Shown: positions 1 through 9,389, counted from the first letter of the stretch. The stretch: 64,000 nucleotides of DNA from 2-12-FULL-35-23 sp965196985 (GCA_965196985.1 CBDALO010000067.1:1-64000), one strand, 5' to 3'. The notes: generated by a model from the sequence alone, not told the origin. Made by a program: numbers and translations.

Positions 1-639
1 ATAAAGCTTAGAAAAACAGTTGTGTCAGTTTGTACTGACATGTATAAGGGTTATGTTAACGCTGCCAGAGAGGTTTTTACTCCAATGCAGGTTATTGTTG
101 ACCGTTATCATGTTGCTAAACTGTATCGGCGAGCATTAGACAAGATGCGTCAAAAGGTGCTAGCCGATTTAAAAAAGGAGCTACCTCCTCATGAGTATGA
201 TAAAGTTAAAAACCTAACTAATCTGCTCAGGGGACATAAAGAGTTTTTTACCAAAGAAGAAAATGAAAAGCTGAATACATTATTCTCCTACTCCTTTGAG
301 TTAACAGAGTCATACCGAATGGCAAGAAAGCTAACGAGCATTTTTAATAAGGAGCAATCAATAAAATCTGGTACTAAAAGTATTGATGCCTGGATTCAGG
401 AAGTTCAAAGTAAAAAGATTAATTGCTTTAAAAAATTCATAAAAACTCTTAAAGCCTTCAAAGTGGAAATCTGTAATTATTTTTCAGAGGGAAAGAATAG
501 TGGGTTTGTTGAAGGATTTAATAATAAGATTAAAGTTTTGAAGCGTAGATGCTATGGGATTTTTGACCCAAAAACACTATTCAAAAGACTGTATATTGAT
601 ATTAATGGATATGAGCTTTACTCTATAAATATAGGGTAA
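1..639 (+). CDS. ISL3-family transposase, C-terminal part (cut by window edge)
   Basis: The reading frame is open from base 1 and matches, with almost no differences, the second half of the transposase at 13985-14866. It holds the DDE catalytic region of ISL3 transposases: an aspartate in VCTDMYKGY, the VDRYHVAKLY block, and the C-terminal glutamate in SGFVEGFNNKIK. The N-terminal zinc-binding half lies outside the window. The right terminal inverted repeat follows the stop (637-667) and is identical to that of the downstream copy. This is known family knowledge plus direct comparison of two copies in the window. Confidence 0.85.
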   Translation: MKLRKTVVSVCTDMYKGYVNAAREVFTPMQVIVDRYHVAKLYRRALDKMRQKVLADLKKELPPHEYDKVKNLTNLLRGHKEFFTKEENEKLNTLFSYSFELTESYRMARKLTSIFNKEQSIKSGTKSIDAWIQEVQSKKINCFKKFIKTLKAFKVEICNYFSEGKNSGFVEGFNNKIKVLKRRCYGIFDPKTLFKRLYIDINGYELYSINIG

Positions 640-667
640 AACGCACCACGGGAAACCTCATAGAGCC
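637..667 (+). repeat. Right inverted repeat of the ISL3 element
   Basis: The 31 bases covering the transposase stop and the following bases are identical to 14864-14894 and pair imperfectly, as an inverted repeat, with 13500-13530. Bases 668-754 that follow contain nothing I can identify. Confidence 0.75.
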
Positions 668-754
668 TTAAAATAATCTCTTTGGGGAAATGTCTTCCTT
701 TAAAACTAATCGCCATAATAACTCCATTATTATTCAATGCTAAATTTGGTCGGT

Positions 755-789
755 ATTATATCAAATAACCATTAATTTGCGACAGAACC
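755..789 (-). repeat. 35-bp inverted repeat, IS6-like end (left member)
   Basis: This 35-mer is the exact reverse complement of 1611-1645. Read on the minus strand it begins GGTTCTGTCGCAAATT, which resembles the ends of IS6-family elements (GGTTCTGTTGCAAA in the IS257 group). Coding sequence of the ankyrin gene starts at the very next base, so this is a real insertion or deletion boundary. No IS6 transposase is present; the interior of the element on this side is lost. Confidence 0.6.
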
Positions 790-1401
790 TCGAAAGAAGG
801 TCACCTCGAGGTGGTGAAAGACTTAATCGCGGCGGCCGACACCGCCTTTGGCGGCAAGAACACTGACGGCTTTCGCGCGTTTCTGACTCAACCGAATAAA
901 GATCAGTTCTCCCCCTTGAATGCTGCTTCGAAAGAAGGTCACCTCGAGGTGGTGAAAGACTTAATCGCGGCGGCCGACACCGCCTTTGGCGGCAAGGACA
1001 GCTCTCAATTTAATGCTTTTTTAGAACAAATAAATAATCATGGCTTTACTCCATTAAATGCTGCAGCAAATTCAGCTAAGCAAAGAAGAAATACTACTAC
1101 TTTGTTTTCTAGTATTTGCACCATTCTTTTATCGAAAGGCGCAGATCCAGATAAAAAAAATAAACGTGGTTTTTCTGCACGACAAAACTGGCGAGCCTTT
1201 TCATGGCCTGATCAATCTAGGCAACCATTGATAAACAATCAATACACCAATCCTAATAACAGAGTGTTAAAATTAAATAGTGGCGCCCACCAATCAAACA
1301 ACAGCTCAACTTTTTTCAAGCGTGGTCATACAAACACTAACTATGGAAATAGATGCTCAACAGGTAGGCAAGACTATGTGCGATACACAAAAAATAGTTA
1401 A
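790..1401 (+). pseudogene. Ankyrin-repeat protein, 5'-truncated
   Basis: The frame is open from base 790, immediately after the IS6-like end, and ends at 1401. The protein has ankyrin-type units: the FSPLNAASKEGHLEVVKDLI and FTPLNAAANSA segments and a final unit around ILLSKGADPDKKNKRGFSA. Two stretches (SKEGHLEVVKDLIAAADTA) repeat almost perfectly at the DNA level, 141 bases apart. The tail is polar, rich in N, S, T and Q. Ankyrin proteins of this kind are often host-directed effectors in intracellular bacteria; no secretion signal can be judged because the start is missing. GTG 811 is only the first start-like codon inside the remnant, not a credible native start. Confidence 0.75.
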
Positions 1402-1403
1402 GA

Positions 1404-1438
1404 CCCTATAAGGTTCCTTATGGGGGCTTTCACTTTTC
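1404..1438 (+). terminator. Terminator of the ankyrin gene
   Basis: A stem CCCTATAAG / CTTATGGGG with a four-base loop lies just after the stop, followed by a pyrimidine-rich run. The same kind of hairpin (CCCATAAG / CTTATGGG) ends the TALE-like gene at 13030. Bases 1439-1610 show no gene. Confidence 0.6.
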
Positions 1439-1610
1439 GATCAATTTTTCCTAACAGTGAGCAGATTTAGCTCAATTTAAATTTTGGTTGTGTGTTAGGC
1501 TGCCTAGTAATGGATTGGTCAACAGGTTGTGGCTTAAACATGCCGCTTTTACTTGGTTTTGGTTGTACAATGGTGTTGTGTAAATGAGTGTCACTTAGTT
1601 TAGATGAGTG

Positions 1611-1645
1611 GGTTCTGTCGCAAATTAATGGTTATTTGATATAAT
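1611..1645 (+). repeat. 35-bp inverted repeat, IS6-like end (right member)
   Basis: Exact reverse complement of 755-789. It starts GGTTCTGTCGCAAATT, and one base after it the IS4 element begins (1647). The pair brackets the ankyrin remnant, as if the remnant were DNA caught between two IS6-like elements whose interiors have since been replaced. Confidence 0.6.
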
Positions 1646-1646
1646 A

Positions 1647-3115
1647 CTGAGAACTACCCAAAATTGTTATCTCCCTACCTGAACTGAATTCGATAATTCT
1701 TTTTGTTCTTCTTGAGAAACACTATTTTCTTTAAAAAATTGCTCTACTAAGTGATACGTTAGAAGTTTTCTAATACCCTTCGCAATAAAGTGTCGTGTCA
1801 CCTTGCCCTTACCATCTCCTAATTTAGCTAGCATAATTGCGTAATCGTCATAAGCTTTTTCCTTACCTATCTCATACAAATATGAGGCCACATAAAAACA
1901 TACAGCCAGTAGATTTTGTATCCCTTTAAAATTTTTTATCTGCATATTTTCCCAGCCTAGTCCTTCCTTGAGAAATTTAAAAACATATTCAATTTTCGCA
2001 CGAGATAGATAGGCTATGTATACCTCATACGCCTCATCAAAAGTCGTTACTTTTTTATTAGTTAATAGCAGCATGTCATTCTTAAAAATTCTCCTACCAT
2101 CTCTGCCTGTAATTTGGATTTTAATTGCATTGATGTTCTCAAACTCTCCAAAATAAATAGTTATTTTTCCGTCTTGTACGCAATTCTTTCCAACTGTTAA
2201 CTTTTGGAATTGCTTTTCGCCTTGAGCATCAAAATCAGCGTTAATCAGCTTAAGCTTTTTACCATCATCACCTCTACCTTCTATTGTTCTTGTTATTTTT
2301 GAGCGAATAATAAAGTCTTGATCTAGGTTTGTATCAATTAGTGAGAGATAGTCATTATCATCAAACTCTCTATCTAGAATATGGGTAATGGTTGCATCTT
2401 CATTCTTTGATTTTAGGCAGATTCCTATTTTTTCTATTTCACGAATAGACAGCAGCTTTTTATTAAAGTAATCACCAGATTCATAAAGACTCTTGGCCTC
2501 TTTATCTCCCTCAAATGGCTTTCCAGCCTCTATTTTCTTAATATGCTCAGCTTTTAAAAACTTAGGGTCTTTATTGCTGTAGCTTACATGCGATAGTAGA
2601 TGCACAGCCTTATCACCAGGTACTAATGCAACTGCGTTATGCGTGCTGTAACCATTGATAATATCCCCGTCCAGACTCCTTACTTTACCTAGATTTTCAG
2701 TTTGCTTGCTATGTGGCTTTCTAATATCAGAAGGATCATGAAGAACATCAATTTTACTGGCGTGTGAAAGTTTTTCACAGCTCTGTTCTAGCAATACATC
2801 ATTTGTTTTTATTGGATCTAAATCGGTGCTTTTATTTTCACCGGTAAGTGTACGAATCATCTTTTTATACTCATTGTTATCTTTTGATGAACTGAACAAC
2901 TTACAACTACCTTCAGTTAATAGCTTTCCTACAATCGTCGATAGATTTTTTTAAAACAACTTTCCCAGTTAATTTTGAAAAAAGAGGGGCAGCGTAATCG
3001 GCGAAGTTTAACATTTATACTCATCTCGTTAGTCTTGTTAAAAAGACAAAGCATAGTCATTTTTACACAATATTTCAGCATTATTTTGCTGATTTAAATT
3101 TTGGGTAGTTTTCAG
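1647..3115 (-). mobile_element. IS4-family insertion sequence, copy 1 (1469 bp)
   Basis: The ends are CTGAGAACTACCCAAAATT and the inverse of CTGAAAACTACCCAAAATT. Length and sequence match the copy at 48230-49698. That copy and the one in fghA have perfect 7-bp target duplications, but here the flanks differ (TATAATA against TAACTAA), so one side was replaced by recombination or deletion. The right side abuts an IS5 element lacking its outermost 12 bases. Confidence 0.85.
1667..2899 (-). CDS. IS4-family transposase
   Basis: DDE transposase with the IS4 signature Y-(2)-R-(3)-E-(6)-K, seen in YLSRAKIEYVFKFLK, and aspartates in VLHDPSD and HILDREFDD. The long frame begins with TTG at 2899. A short upstream frame (2913-3014, minus strand, starting MLNFADYAAPLFSKL) overlaps it in another frame. 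Both meet at a run of seven A, and all three copies in the window keep this arrangement. The full protein is therefore probably made by slippage or frameshifting at the A7 run; that is inference. Confidence 0.85.
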   Translation of the reverse strand: MFSSSKDNNEYKKMIRTLTGENKSTDLDPIKTNDVLLEQSCEKLSHASKIDVLHDPSDIRKPHSKQTENLGKVRSLDGDIINGYSTHNAVALVPGDKAVHLLSHVSYSNKDPKFLKAEHIKKIEAGKPFEGDKEAKSLYESGDYFNKKLLSIREIEKIGICLKSKNEDATITHILDREFDDNDYLSLIDTNLDQDFIIRSKITRTIEGRGDDGKKLKLINADFDAQGEKQFQKLTVGKNCVQDGKITIYFGEFENINAIKIQITGRDGRRIFKNDMLLLTNKKVTTFDEAYEVYIAYLSRAKIEYVFKFLKEGLGWENMQIKNFKGIQNLLAVCFYVASYLYEIGKEKAYDDYAIMLAKLGDGKGKVTRHFIAKGIRKLLTYHLVEQFFKENSVSQEEQKELSNSVQVGR

Positions 3116-4063
3116 TAACTAAGGGCAGTTCTAGAAACTAGCTAAAATTTGCTTATAATTGCCTGATTAATAATCATTCATGGAAAGGCATATGCTATTA
3201 AGCTATCAGCAACTCAGTAACCGCCCGCGTATTTTTAAAAAGTTAACTGGTTTGACCCTTGATGATTTTGAAACGATACACCAACAAGTGAAGTCATCAC
3301 TTGATGATGAGTTTAGTAAGCTGGGAAGGCGCCCGAAACTCACCACGCACCATGATCGCCTTTTGCTTCTCATGATGTACTATCGCACTTATGTAACACA
3401 TGAATTCTTAGGTTACTTTGTTGGTTTGGATGACAGTAATGTCTGCCGCTTATTTAAACGCTTAGAACCCTTAGTGGCCAAGCATATTCATATTAAAAAA
3501 GACAGAACCCTAACAGAAGATGCGGTTTGCGCTATATTAATGGATGTAACGGAGCAGCCTATTCAGCGCCCCAAAAAGAAGAAGCCACGTAAAGATTATT
3601 ATTCTGGTAAAAAGAAAAGACATACTCAAAAGGTGGAGATAGCAATGAGTACATCCGGAAAAATAATCAACGTCTCTCAAACAATGCCTGGGAGGGTTCA
3701 TGATATTAAGATCCGACAACGTGGCAGCCCACTGCCACCAGCAGAAAAATATGCTGATCTAGGATACCAAGGAATTCAACATACTGACCCCTTGGTTAAC
3801 TTACCTCATAAAAAGCCCAAAGGCGGCAAATTAACTACTCAACAAAAAGAGGATAACCGTAATCACAGCAAGATCCGTATTAGGGTTGAACATCAATTCT
3901 CAAAATTTAAAAAATTCCGCATTCTTGGGGAGGTGTATAGGAATTTTCGCAGAAAACACAATATGAGATTTAATATTATTGCTGGGATTCTCAATCTTCA
4001 AGCCGGATTCTAAAACTACAAACGAGCATAAGCTCGCCCAGTATTTAGTTTCGCAGAAGGTCT
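3116..4063 (+). mobile_element. IS5-family insertion sequence, copy 1
   Basis: Identical over its coding part to the copies at 33866-34825 and 38673-41210. The complete element begins AGACCTTCTGCGTAACTAA and ends with the inverse of AGACCTTCTGCGAAACTAA. Here the first 12 bases are missing because the IS4 element abuts it. Confidence 0.85.
3180..4013 (+). CDS. IS5-family transposase (DDE_Tnp_4 type)
   Basis: 277 residues. It has an N-terminal helix-turn-helix region (FLGYFVGLDDSNVCRLFKRL), then the DDE core: MDVTEQPIQRP, GRVHDIKI with a second acidic site, YADLGYQGI, and the C-terminal glutamate in RIRVEHQFSKFKKF. It resembles the DDE superfamily-4 enzymes of IS5-group elements. ATG at 3180 is used in all copies. 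The protein is identical in the three copies apart from the C-terminus of the one hit by IS91. Confidence 0.88.
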   Translation: MERHMLLSYQQLSNRPRIFKKLTGLTLDDFETIHQQVKSSLDDEFSKLGRRPKLTTHHDRLLLLMMYYRTYVTHEFLGYFVGLDDSNVCRLFKRLEPLVAKHIHIKKDRTLTEDAVCAILMDVTEQPIQRPKKKKPRKDYYSGKKKRHTQKVEIAMSTSGKIINVSQTMPGRVHDIKIRQRGSPLPPAEKYADLGYQGIQHTDPLVNLPHKKPKGGKLTTQQKEDNRNHSKIRIRVEHQFSKFKKFRILGEVYRNFRRKHNMRFNIIAGILNLQAGF

Positions 4064-4180
4064 AATAGTTAATTCATTATTTTCATCAGAGATAATTCTA
4101 GCTGACATCCAAACACCATCCTTCATCATGTTAAAGTGTATATTATGCTATATATTCTACATTATATAAAGGCAGCACCC
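4064..4180 (-). mobile_element. ISKra4-type element, terminal remnant
   Basis: This stretch matches 48004-48123, the end of the ISKra4-type element that carries the transposase N-terminus, with a few substitutions. It ends with the inverted repeat ATTATATAAAGGCAGCACCC. The rest of the element was lost at the junction with the IS5 copy. Confidence 0.75.
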
Positions 4181-4204
4181 GTTTACTGTTAAGCGAGTTT
4201 TACT

Positions 4205-5437
4205 ATGCAACCGTACCAAAAGTTAATCACCCCATTAATCAGCCTGATTATTTTAACCTTAGGCAGTGCATTGTTGACCACGTTTCTCAGTTTGCGCTTG
4301 CATCAATTACAGGTGAATGAATTTTTTATTGGTGGCTTAACAACGGCATATTATGCCGGCATGGTGATTGGTGCGTTTCGCTTAGAGCGATTAATTTTAC
4401 GTGTGGGTCACATTCATGCTTATGCCGCCTTTGCGTCCATTATGGCGGTGGTTTCCTTACTGCACGGCTTTTACGTGACGGTTCCTTTTTGGCTCCTGCT
4501 CCGATTTGTGGGCGGTATTGCCACCGCTGGGTTATACATCGTCATTGAAAGTTGGATCCTAGCTGAGTCCACGCCTAAAAATCGCGGGGCTTCATTAGCT
4601 TGGTACATGGTCTCGCTGTACATTGCTCAAGCCCTCGGACAGTGGCTATTGAATCTCGGCCATCAACAAACCTTACTGCTTTGTGCCTTAGCCGCAGTTT
4701 TTGCTTCACTGTCAGTCATTCCGTTGAGCTTAAGTCGCGTGGTGCTGCCTGTTTTTAATGAACCCGAACCGCTGAGTATTCGACAAGTCTTAAAGATCAC
4801 CCCATCAGGTGTCTTGACCTGCTTTGCGGCAGGGCTCATTCTGGGTAGTCTCTATGGTCTGTATCCCTTGTTCATTAAACATCAGGGGTATTCAACAGCG
4901 GATTTAGCCACCGTCATGGGCGTGACGATTCTAGGGGGCATGTTATTTCAATACCCCATCGGTAAGCTCTCGGACCTCATTAGTCGGCGTTATGTGATTG
5001 CCGGTTTGGCGTTAGGCTCATTGGGGCTATCCTTTTTATTACTTGATTTTGCACACTCTCATTTTTGGGCGATGGCTGGCTTATCGCTTGGGCTAGGTGG
5101 TGTGACTTTTTGCTTGTACCCAGTTGGCATCAGTCATGCGTGTGACCGCTTTAACAGCAATCAGATGGTGGCAGCCACGCAAGCCTTATTACTGGCTTAC
5201 GGGGTGGGAGTCACGCTTGGGCCCATTTTAGTGCCTGCTTTTCACTGGGTTCTGCCCAACGCAGCTATTTTAGCCTTTATTATGACGTTAAGTTTACCGC
5301 TGAGTGTGTTCGTACTGCTGCGTAAACAAATCGTGCCGTCCGTGCCAGAAGCAGAGAAAACGGACTTTATTAACACCGCTGAACTAACGCCCATTATTAA
5401 CGAGATTGACCCGCGTGCTGAGGAATCCAGCAGCTAA
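4205..5437 (+). CDS. MFS transporter, YcaD-like (copy 1)
   Basis: 410 residues with about 12 hydrophobic helices, so an inner-membrane transporter of the major facilitator superfamily. It resembles E. coli YcaD: LGSLYGLYPLFIKHQGYS, the loop GKLSDLISRRYVIAG, FCLYPVGISHACDR and ATQALLLAYGVG correspond to conserved YcaD segments. The substrate is unknown. A close paralogue lies at 21845-23068; this copy is visibly richer in G+C. The start codon lies 25 bases after the ISKra4 remnant, so the native promoter may have been replaced. It is followed by the SEC-C protein on the same strand. Confidence 0.85.
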   Translation: MQPYQKLITPLISLIILTLGSALLTTFLSLRLHQLQVNEFFIGGLTTAYYAGMVIGAFRLERLILRVGHIHAYAAFASIMAVVSLLHGFYVTVPFWLLLRFVGGIATAGLYIVIESWILAESTPKNRGASLAWYMVSLYIAQALGQWLLNLGHQQTLLLCALAAVFASLSVIPLSLSRVVLPVFNEPEPLSIRQVLKITPSGVLTCFAAGLILGSLYGLYPLFIKHQGYSTADLATVMGVTILGGMLFQYPIGKLSDLISRRYVIAGLALGSLGLSFLLLDFAHSHFWAMAGLSLGLGGVTFCLYPVGISHACDRFNSNQMVAATQALLLAYGVGVTLGPILVPAFHWVLPNAAILAFIMTLSLPLSVFVLLRKQIVPSVPEAEKTDFINTAELTPIINEIDPRAEESSS

Positions 5438-5480
5438 CCTTGATTCTCCTGGCTGGCATCGGGTATGGTGAGGGGAATGA

Positions 5481-6272
5481 ATGACCCCTGATTCTGTGAG
5501 CGGTGTTAAATTTGACACGATGAAATTGATGAGTCCTCAATCCACCATGAAAAAGTTAATCGACGAAATTACCCAGCCTGTTAATGAGCTGGAGCTTGAA
5601 GAATTAAATCAGTTTCTTACTGCCCAGCCTGAAGCCGACTGGCTGAACCTCACCCAATTACACGGACTGCTTTGTGCGATACTCAGTAGCCCCCTCTTTT
5701 GTTTTGCTGACGATTGGCTAGGTTTGGCGTTTAATGAGTCCTTACTCTTTACTTCGCAAGCACAAGCCAGTCGCATCACGTTACTGCTTGCGCGCTTACA
5801 ACATCAAGTAGCCAAGCAGCTCGAATCCGGTAAACCAATTACGCCTTTGTTGTATGATCAACACCAACAAGCGCCCTACCAACCTGAGTCAGTCCCGGGC
5901 TGGTTGATTGAGGAATGGTGTGACGGGTACCTCTTGGGCGCTCATTCGGATCCTGCTTGGCGAGAGGATCAACAAGCCACTTTGTGCTTACTGCCCTTCA
6001 AGTGCTTAGTGGGCGAAGTCAGCTTGGCACACCTGCTCAAACTGCAAGGTCGTCAAACGCAGGACGAATCCACTGAACGACTGGCGCTCAAAGCGCATCT
6101 GCCGCATTTAATTAGTGAGCTCTATCACTACTGGCACTTAAGGCGCTACTTTGCTCAAGAAAGTGAAATTGAAGAATCCGACCCCATGGCACAAGCCAGT
6201 GAAGCGCTGCGTTGCCCTTGTGGTAGCGGTAAGTTGTATCGTGAATGTTGTTTAAGCAAGCACTATCATTAG
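5481..6272 (+). CDS. YecA/UPF0149-like protein with C-terminal SEC-C motif
   Basis: 263 residues. The N-terminal two thirds resembles the UPF0149 (YecA/YgfB) fold: LNQFLTAQPEADWLNLTQLHG at the front and WLIEEWCDGYLLGAHSDPAW in the middle. The last residues CPCGSGKLYRECC form a SEC-C zinc-binding motif as in SecA and YecA. The role is probably binding to ribosomes, Sec machinery or another partner; the exact function is unknown. The start at 5481 is supported by GAGGGG five bases upstream; ATGs at 5520 and 5547 are alternatives. Confidence 0.75.
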   Translation: MTPDSVSGVKFDTMKLMSPQSTMKKLIDEITQPVNELELEELNQFLTAQPEADWLNLTQLHGLLCAILSSPLFCFADDWLGLAFNESLLFTSQAQASRITLLLARLQHQVAKQLESGKPITPLLYDQHQQAPYQPESVPGWLIEEWCDGYLLGAHSDPAWREDQQATLCLLPFKCLVGEVSLAHLLKLQGRQTQDESTERLALKAHLPHLISELYHYWHLRRYFAQESEIEESDPMAQASEALRCPCGSGKLYRECCLSKHYH

Positions 6273-6338
6273 TAAGGAATGCAAGCGCATGTTAATACTG
6301 TTGTCGTCAACTCTTACCGCCTGCCAAATAGGTGACCC

Positions 6339-8510
6339 ATGACTGCCTCAACCCCTGAATTAGAACGCTTGCAAGGCTCGGTTGAACGAGTGACGTTCCA
6401 CAGTGAAGAAAGTGGGTTCTGTGTGTTACGTCTGATTGTGAAAGGGCAACGTGAACTCGTTACGTTGGTGGGAAATGCGGCCAGCATTACCGCTGGTGAA
6501 TACATCGAGTCCACAGGGCAATGGATCGTGGATAAAAAACACGGCTTACAATTTCGTGCTCAACAGCTCAAAACAGTCCCGCCAACGACCTTAGCCGGTA
6601 TTGAGAAATACCTCGGCTCTGGCATGGTCAAAGGTATCGGCCCGCATTTTGCCAAAAAGCTCGTTAAAGCCTTTGGTGAAACAGTGTTTGATGTCATCGA
6701 ACAAACACCAAGGCGGTTACTGGAATTAGACGGCATTGGTCAAAAGCGTATGGAACGTGTCACCACTGCCTGGGCTGAACAGCGTGTGATTCGGTCAATC
6801 ATGGTGTTTTTGCAATCCTATGGACTGGGCAAAGCGCGAGCGGTTCGGATTTACAAAACCTACGGCGAGCAAGCTGTGGAACGAGTGCGAGAAAACCCTT
6901 ACCGTCTCGCCCTAGATATTCGTGGCATTGGCTTTAAAACAGCTGACAACCTCGCTCAAGCCTTAGGCATTCCAAACGACTCGTTAATCCGTGCACAAGC
7001 AGGGGTGTCGCATGTGTTACAAACGTTGTGTGATCAAGGCCACTGTGCCGCTGAAAAAAGCCAATTGCTCAAAGCCAGTCAAGAGTTACTGGACATACCA
7101 GCGGGTTTAATCGAATCAGCCATCGAAGCAGAAGTCATTGAAGAACATATTGTGCCGGAAACCATTCAAGCCCAAGCGTGTTATTACCCGGTTTCGTTGT
7201 ACCAAGCAGAAACCCGCGTGGCTGCGAAGCTCAAACACCTCGTAACTGGACAACCGCCTTGGGGAACTATTGACCTAGCGAAAGCCTTGCCATGGGTTGA
7301 AGCCAAAACCGGCTTATCGCTTGCTGAGTCTCAACGCCATGCCATTGAAACCGTTCTGCGCGCCAAAGTCTCCATTATCACAGGTGGCCCTGGTGTTGGA
7401 AAAACTACCTTGGTCAATAGCCTGATTCAAATTCTCCTTGCCAGAAAAGTGCCATTAGGATTGTGTGCACCGACTGGCAGGGCAGCCAAGCGATTAAGTG
7501 AAACAACGGGCCTGACCGCTAAAACCATTCATCGCTTGCTCGACTTTGATCCGAAAACCTTTGGCTTTAAGCATCACCAAGACAATCCATTACCCATTAA
7601 CGTCTTAATCATTGATGAAGCCTCTATGATTGATATTGTGCTGATGAATCATTTGCTCAAAGCGGTTTCCTCAACCACGGCGGTGATTTTCGTGGGGGAT
7701 ATTGACCAGTTACCCTCCGTAGGCCCAGGGGCGGTGCTGGCCAATCTAATACAATCTCAACTGATCACAACGGTTCGCCTGACCGAGGTCTTTCGGCAAG
7801 CAGCACACTCACGCATTATTTTAAATGCCCATCGGATTAATCAAGGTCAGCTGCCGTTACCGAATGCGGCTCAGCAGGGCGACTTTTTTACTTTGTATGA
7901 ATCGACCCCTGAAGCCATTCACCAAACAGTCCTAGAGGTGGTCACGCAACGGCTACCCACTCATTATCACTGTGACCCAAAACAAACGATCCAGGTGCTT
8001 ACCCCAATGAATCGAGGCGGGCTGGGTAGTCGTGCTTTAAATGCGAGCTTACAAGCCGCCCTGAATGGTAAAGCCGAACCCAAGTTACAGCGCTTTGGTA
8101 GCCTTTTTTCGCCAGGTGATAAAGTCATCCAGATGACCAATAATTATGACAAAGAGGTGTTTAATGGTGATATTGGTTTTATAGAGCGCATTGATTTAGA
8201 AGAAGGGGAAGTCAGCATTCGGTTTGACCAAGCCATAAAAACCTATGAAACAGGCGAGCTCGATGAGCTACAACTCGCCTATGCCATTAGCATTCATAAA
8301 AGCCAAGGGTCTGAGTTTCCGATTGTAGTCATTCCCCTGGCCATGCAACACTATACGTTATTAGCCCGTAACTTATTATATACAGCAGTGACTCGAGGCC
8401 GACAGCTGGTGGTTTTAATTGGGCAAAAGAAAGCCATTGGGATGGCGGTCAACAATAACAAAGAAGCGAACCGGTTAACTCAATTGGCTGAGCGGTTAAG
8501 TGCTCGCTAA
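6339..8510 (+). CDS. recD2: RecD2-like ATP-dependent DNA helicase
   Basis: 723 residues, typical of RecD2 (stand-alone RecD) helicases. In order: an N-terminal OB-like domain (GSVERVTFHSEESGFCVLRL), helix-hairpin-helix repeats (GMVKGIGPHFAKKLVKAFG, LDGIGQKRMERV, IRGIGFKTADNLAQ), Walker A GGPGVGKTT near residue 349, Walker B VLIIDEASM near 423, motif III GDIDQLPSVGPG, and the superfamily 1B motif AYAISIHKSQGSEFP with TAVTRGR near the end. It unwinds DNA 5' to 3' in repair or element replication. The gene sits before a hairpin and boxA, so it may be the last gene of an element operon. Confidence 0.9.
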   Translation: MTASTPELERLQGSVERVTFHSEESGFCVLRLIVKGQRELVTLVGNAASITAGEYIESTGQWIVDKKHGLQFRAQQLKTVPPTTLAGIEKYLGSGMVKGIGPHFAKKLVKAFGETVFDVIEQTPRRLLELDGIGQKRMERVTTAWAEQRVIRSIMVFLQSYGLGKARAVRIYKTYGEQAVERVRENPYRLALDIRGIGFKTADNLAQALGIPNDSLIRAQAGVSHVLQTLCDQGHCAAEKSQLLKASQELLDIPAGLIESAIEAEVIEEHIVPETIQAQACYYPVSLYQAETRVAAKLKHLVTGQPPWGTIDLAKALPWVEAKTGLSLAESQRHAIETVLRAKVSIITGGPGVGKTTLVNSLIQILLARKVPLGLCAPTGRAAKRLSETTGLTAKTIHRLLDFDPKTFGFKHHQDNPLPINVLIIDEASMIDIVLMNHLLKAVSSTTAVIFVGDIDQLPSVGPGAVLANLIQSQLITTVRLTEVFRQAAHSRIILNAHRINQGQLPLPNAAQQGDFFTLYESTPEAIHQTVLEVVTQRLPTHYHCDPKQTIQVLTPMNRGGLGSRALNASLQAALNGKAEPKLQRFGSLFSPGDKVIQMTNNYDKEVFNGDIGFIERIDLEEGEVSIRFDQAIKTYETGELDELQLAYAISIHKSQGSEFPIVVIPLAMQHYTLLARNLLYTAVTRGRQLVVLIGQKKAIGMAVNNNKEANRLTQLAERLSAR

Positions 8511-8614
8511 GTTGTGGCAAATGCGCTAGACTACTACTCAGTTTGAATGCTGAGCTAGGTGGTCACAGTTTACGCACTGACTGAGTAGCATTTCGCAACT
8601 CCCGCTCTTTAACA
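8511..8614 (+). promoter_or_regulatory. Long hairpin followed by boxA-like antitermination signal
   Basis: GTTGTGGCAAATGC and CTACTCAGT on the left pair with ACTGAGTAGCATTTCGCAAC on the right (8580-8599), with a small internal loop. Directly after comes GCTCTTTAACA (8604-8614), which equals the core of the E. coli rrn boxA. The same hairpin-then-boxA order occurs at 17941-17970 and 52970-53017. Bases 8615-8911 contain no gene I can identify. Confidence 0.55.
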
Positions 8615-8911
8615 AGGTACTCTTTCTAAATGATGAGACTCATTCAGCAGCTCACGAGCCCAACCAAGTCGCCAAACTCAATAGAATGACAACAGAGTCG
8701 ATGAGGCCAGATTGATAAAAGATAATGAAGTATCCAGCGTGTTAAACGCTCAAATAACACCAACCGAATTTCTCTGAAGTAGCACGACACTGTCAGATGA
8801 TAAAATCCAGTCATCACGGTGCGGCCTTCAGTTACTCTAATCCCACCAGCGATCGCTAAACCATCGCTGACTTAAGTGGTTAGTTTAAACACAACGCTCA
8901 GCTGATTGACG

Positions 8912-9355
8912 TTACCGCCAACGACTGTCTTCTTCCTGGATGGGCATCCGATTGATGCCATGCTGATTAATTTTAATCGCATTTTCCTGATAGCGAACTG
9001 ATTGAAAGTCACCGCAAGTCTCTGTTAAAAATGTCAAACTCAAGGCTTTTAATTGTTGATAGGTTTTCTCATCAAGATCCTTATCCACCGCACCCACCAC
9101 CATGCGTAATAAATACAGCAGGTGAGGTATGGCCATATGGACTTGCTCTAACATCTTAGTCTGATGGTCAGGTTTTTCGACGTATTGCTTTCTCAAGTCT
9201 ATGTCTTGTTCACGACAAAAGCGCACTAATTCTTTCATGGCATAGCCAGGGGAATAGACATTCTCCGAGTCACCACGGGTTAGGCCATTTTCTTTGGCGA
9301 GCTTCATTAAATACGCTTCATCTTTTGAGGACAGCGAGGCTGAAAGAGGTTTCAT
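8912..9355 (-). CDS. Hypothetical protein, 147 aa
   Basis: Not recognised. It is soluble, mostly helical by composition and begins MKPLSASLSSKDEAYLMKLA. The N-terminal 60 residues could form a small DNA-binding or relaxosome-type helical domain, but no motif proves it. AGGAGA eight bases before the ATG (minus strand) is a good ribosome binding site. It is transcribed divergently from the Rpn gene across an AT-rich tract, so it could bind that tract; this is speculation. Confidence 0.6.
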   Translation of the reverse strand: MKPLSASLSSKDEAYLMKLAKENGLTRGDSENVYSPGYAMKELVRFCREQDIDLRKQYVEKPDHQTKMLEQVHMAIPHLLYLLRMVVGAVDKDLDEKTYQQLKALSLTFLTETCGDFQSVRYQENAIKINQHGINRMPIQEEDSRWR

Positions 9356-9389
9356 ATGAATTATTTCTCCTAATTAATGCCATTACAAA

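Noticed and set aside
1611..3115. An intact IS6-family element to the right of the ankyrin remnant
   Set aside because: Only the 35-bp end is present; the interior is an IS4 element and no IS6 transposase exists.
3537..3719. 60-residue minus-strand frame in each IS5 copy
   Set aside because: It is an antisense shadow of the transposase, identical in all copies only because the copies are identical.
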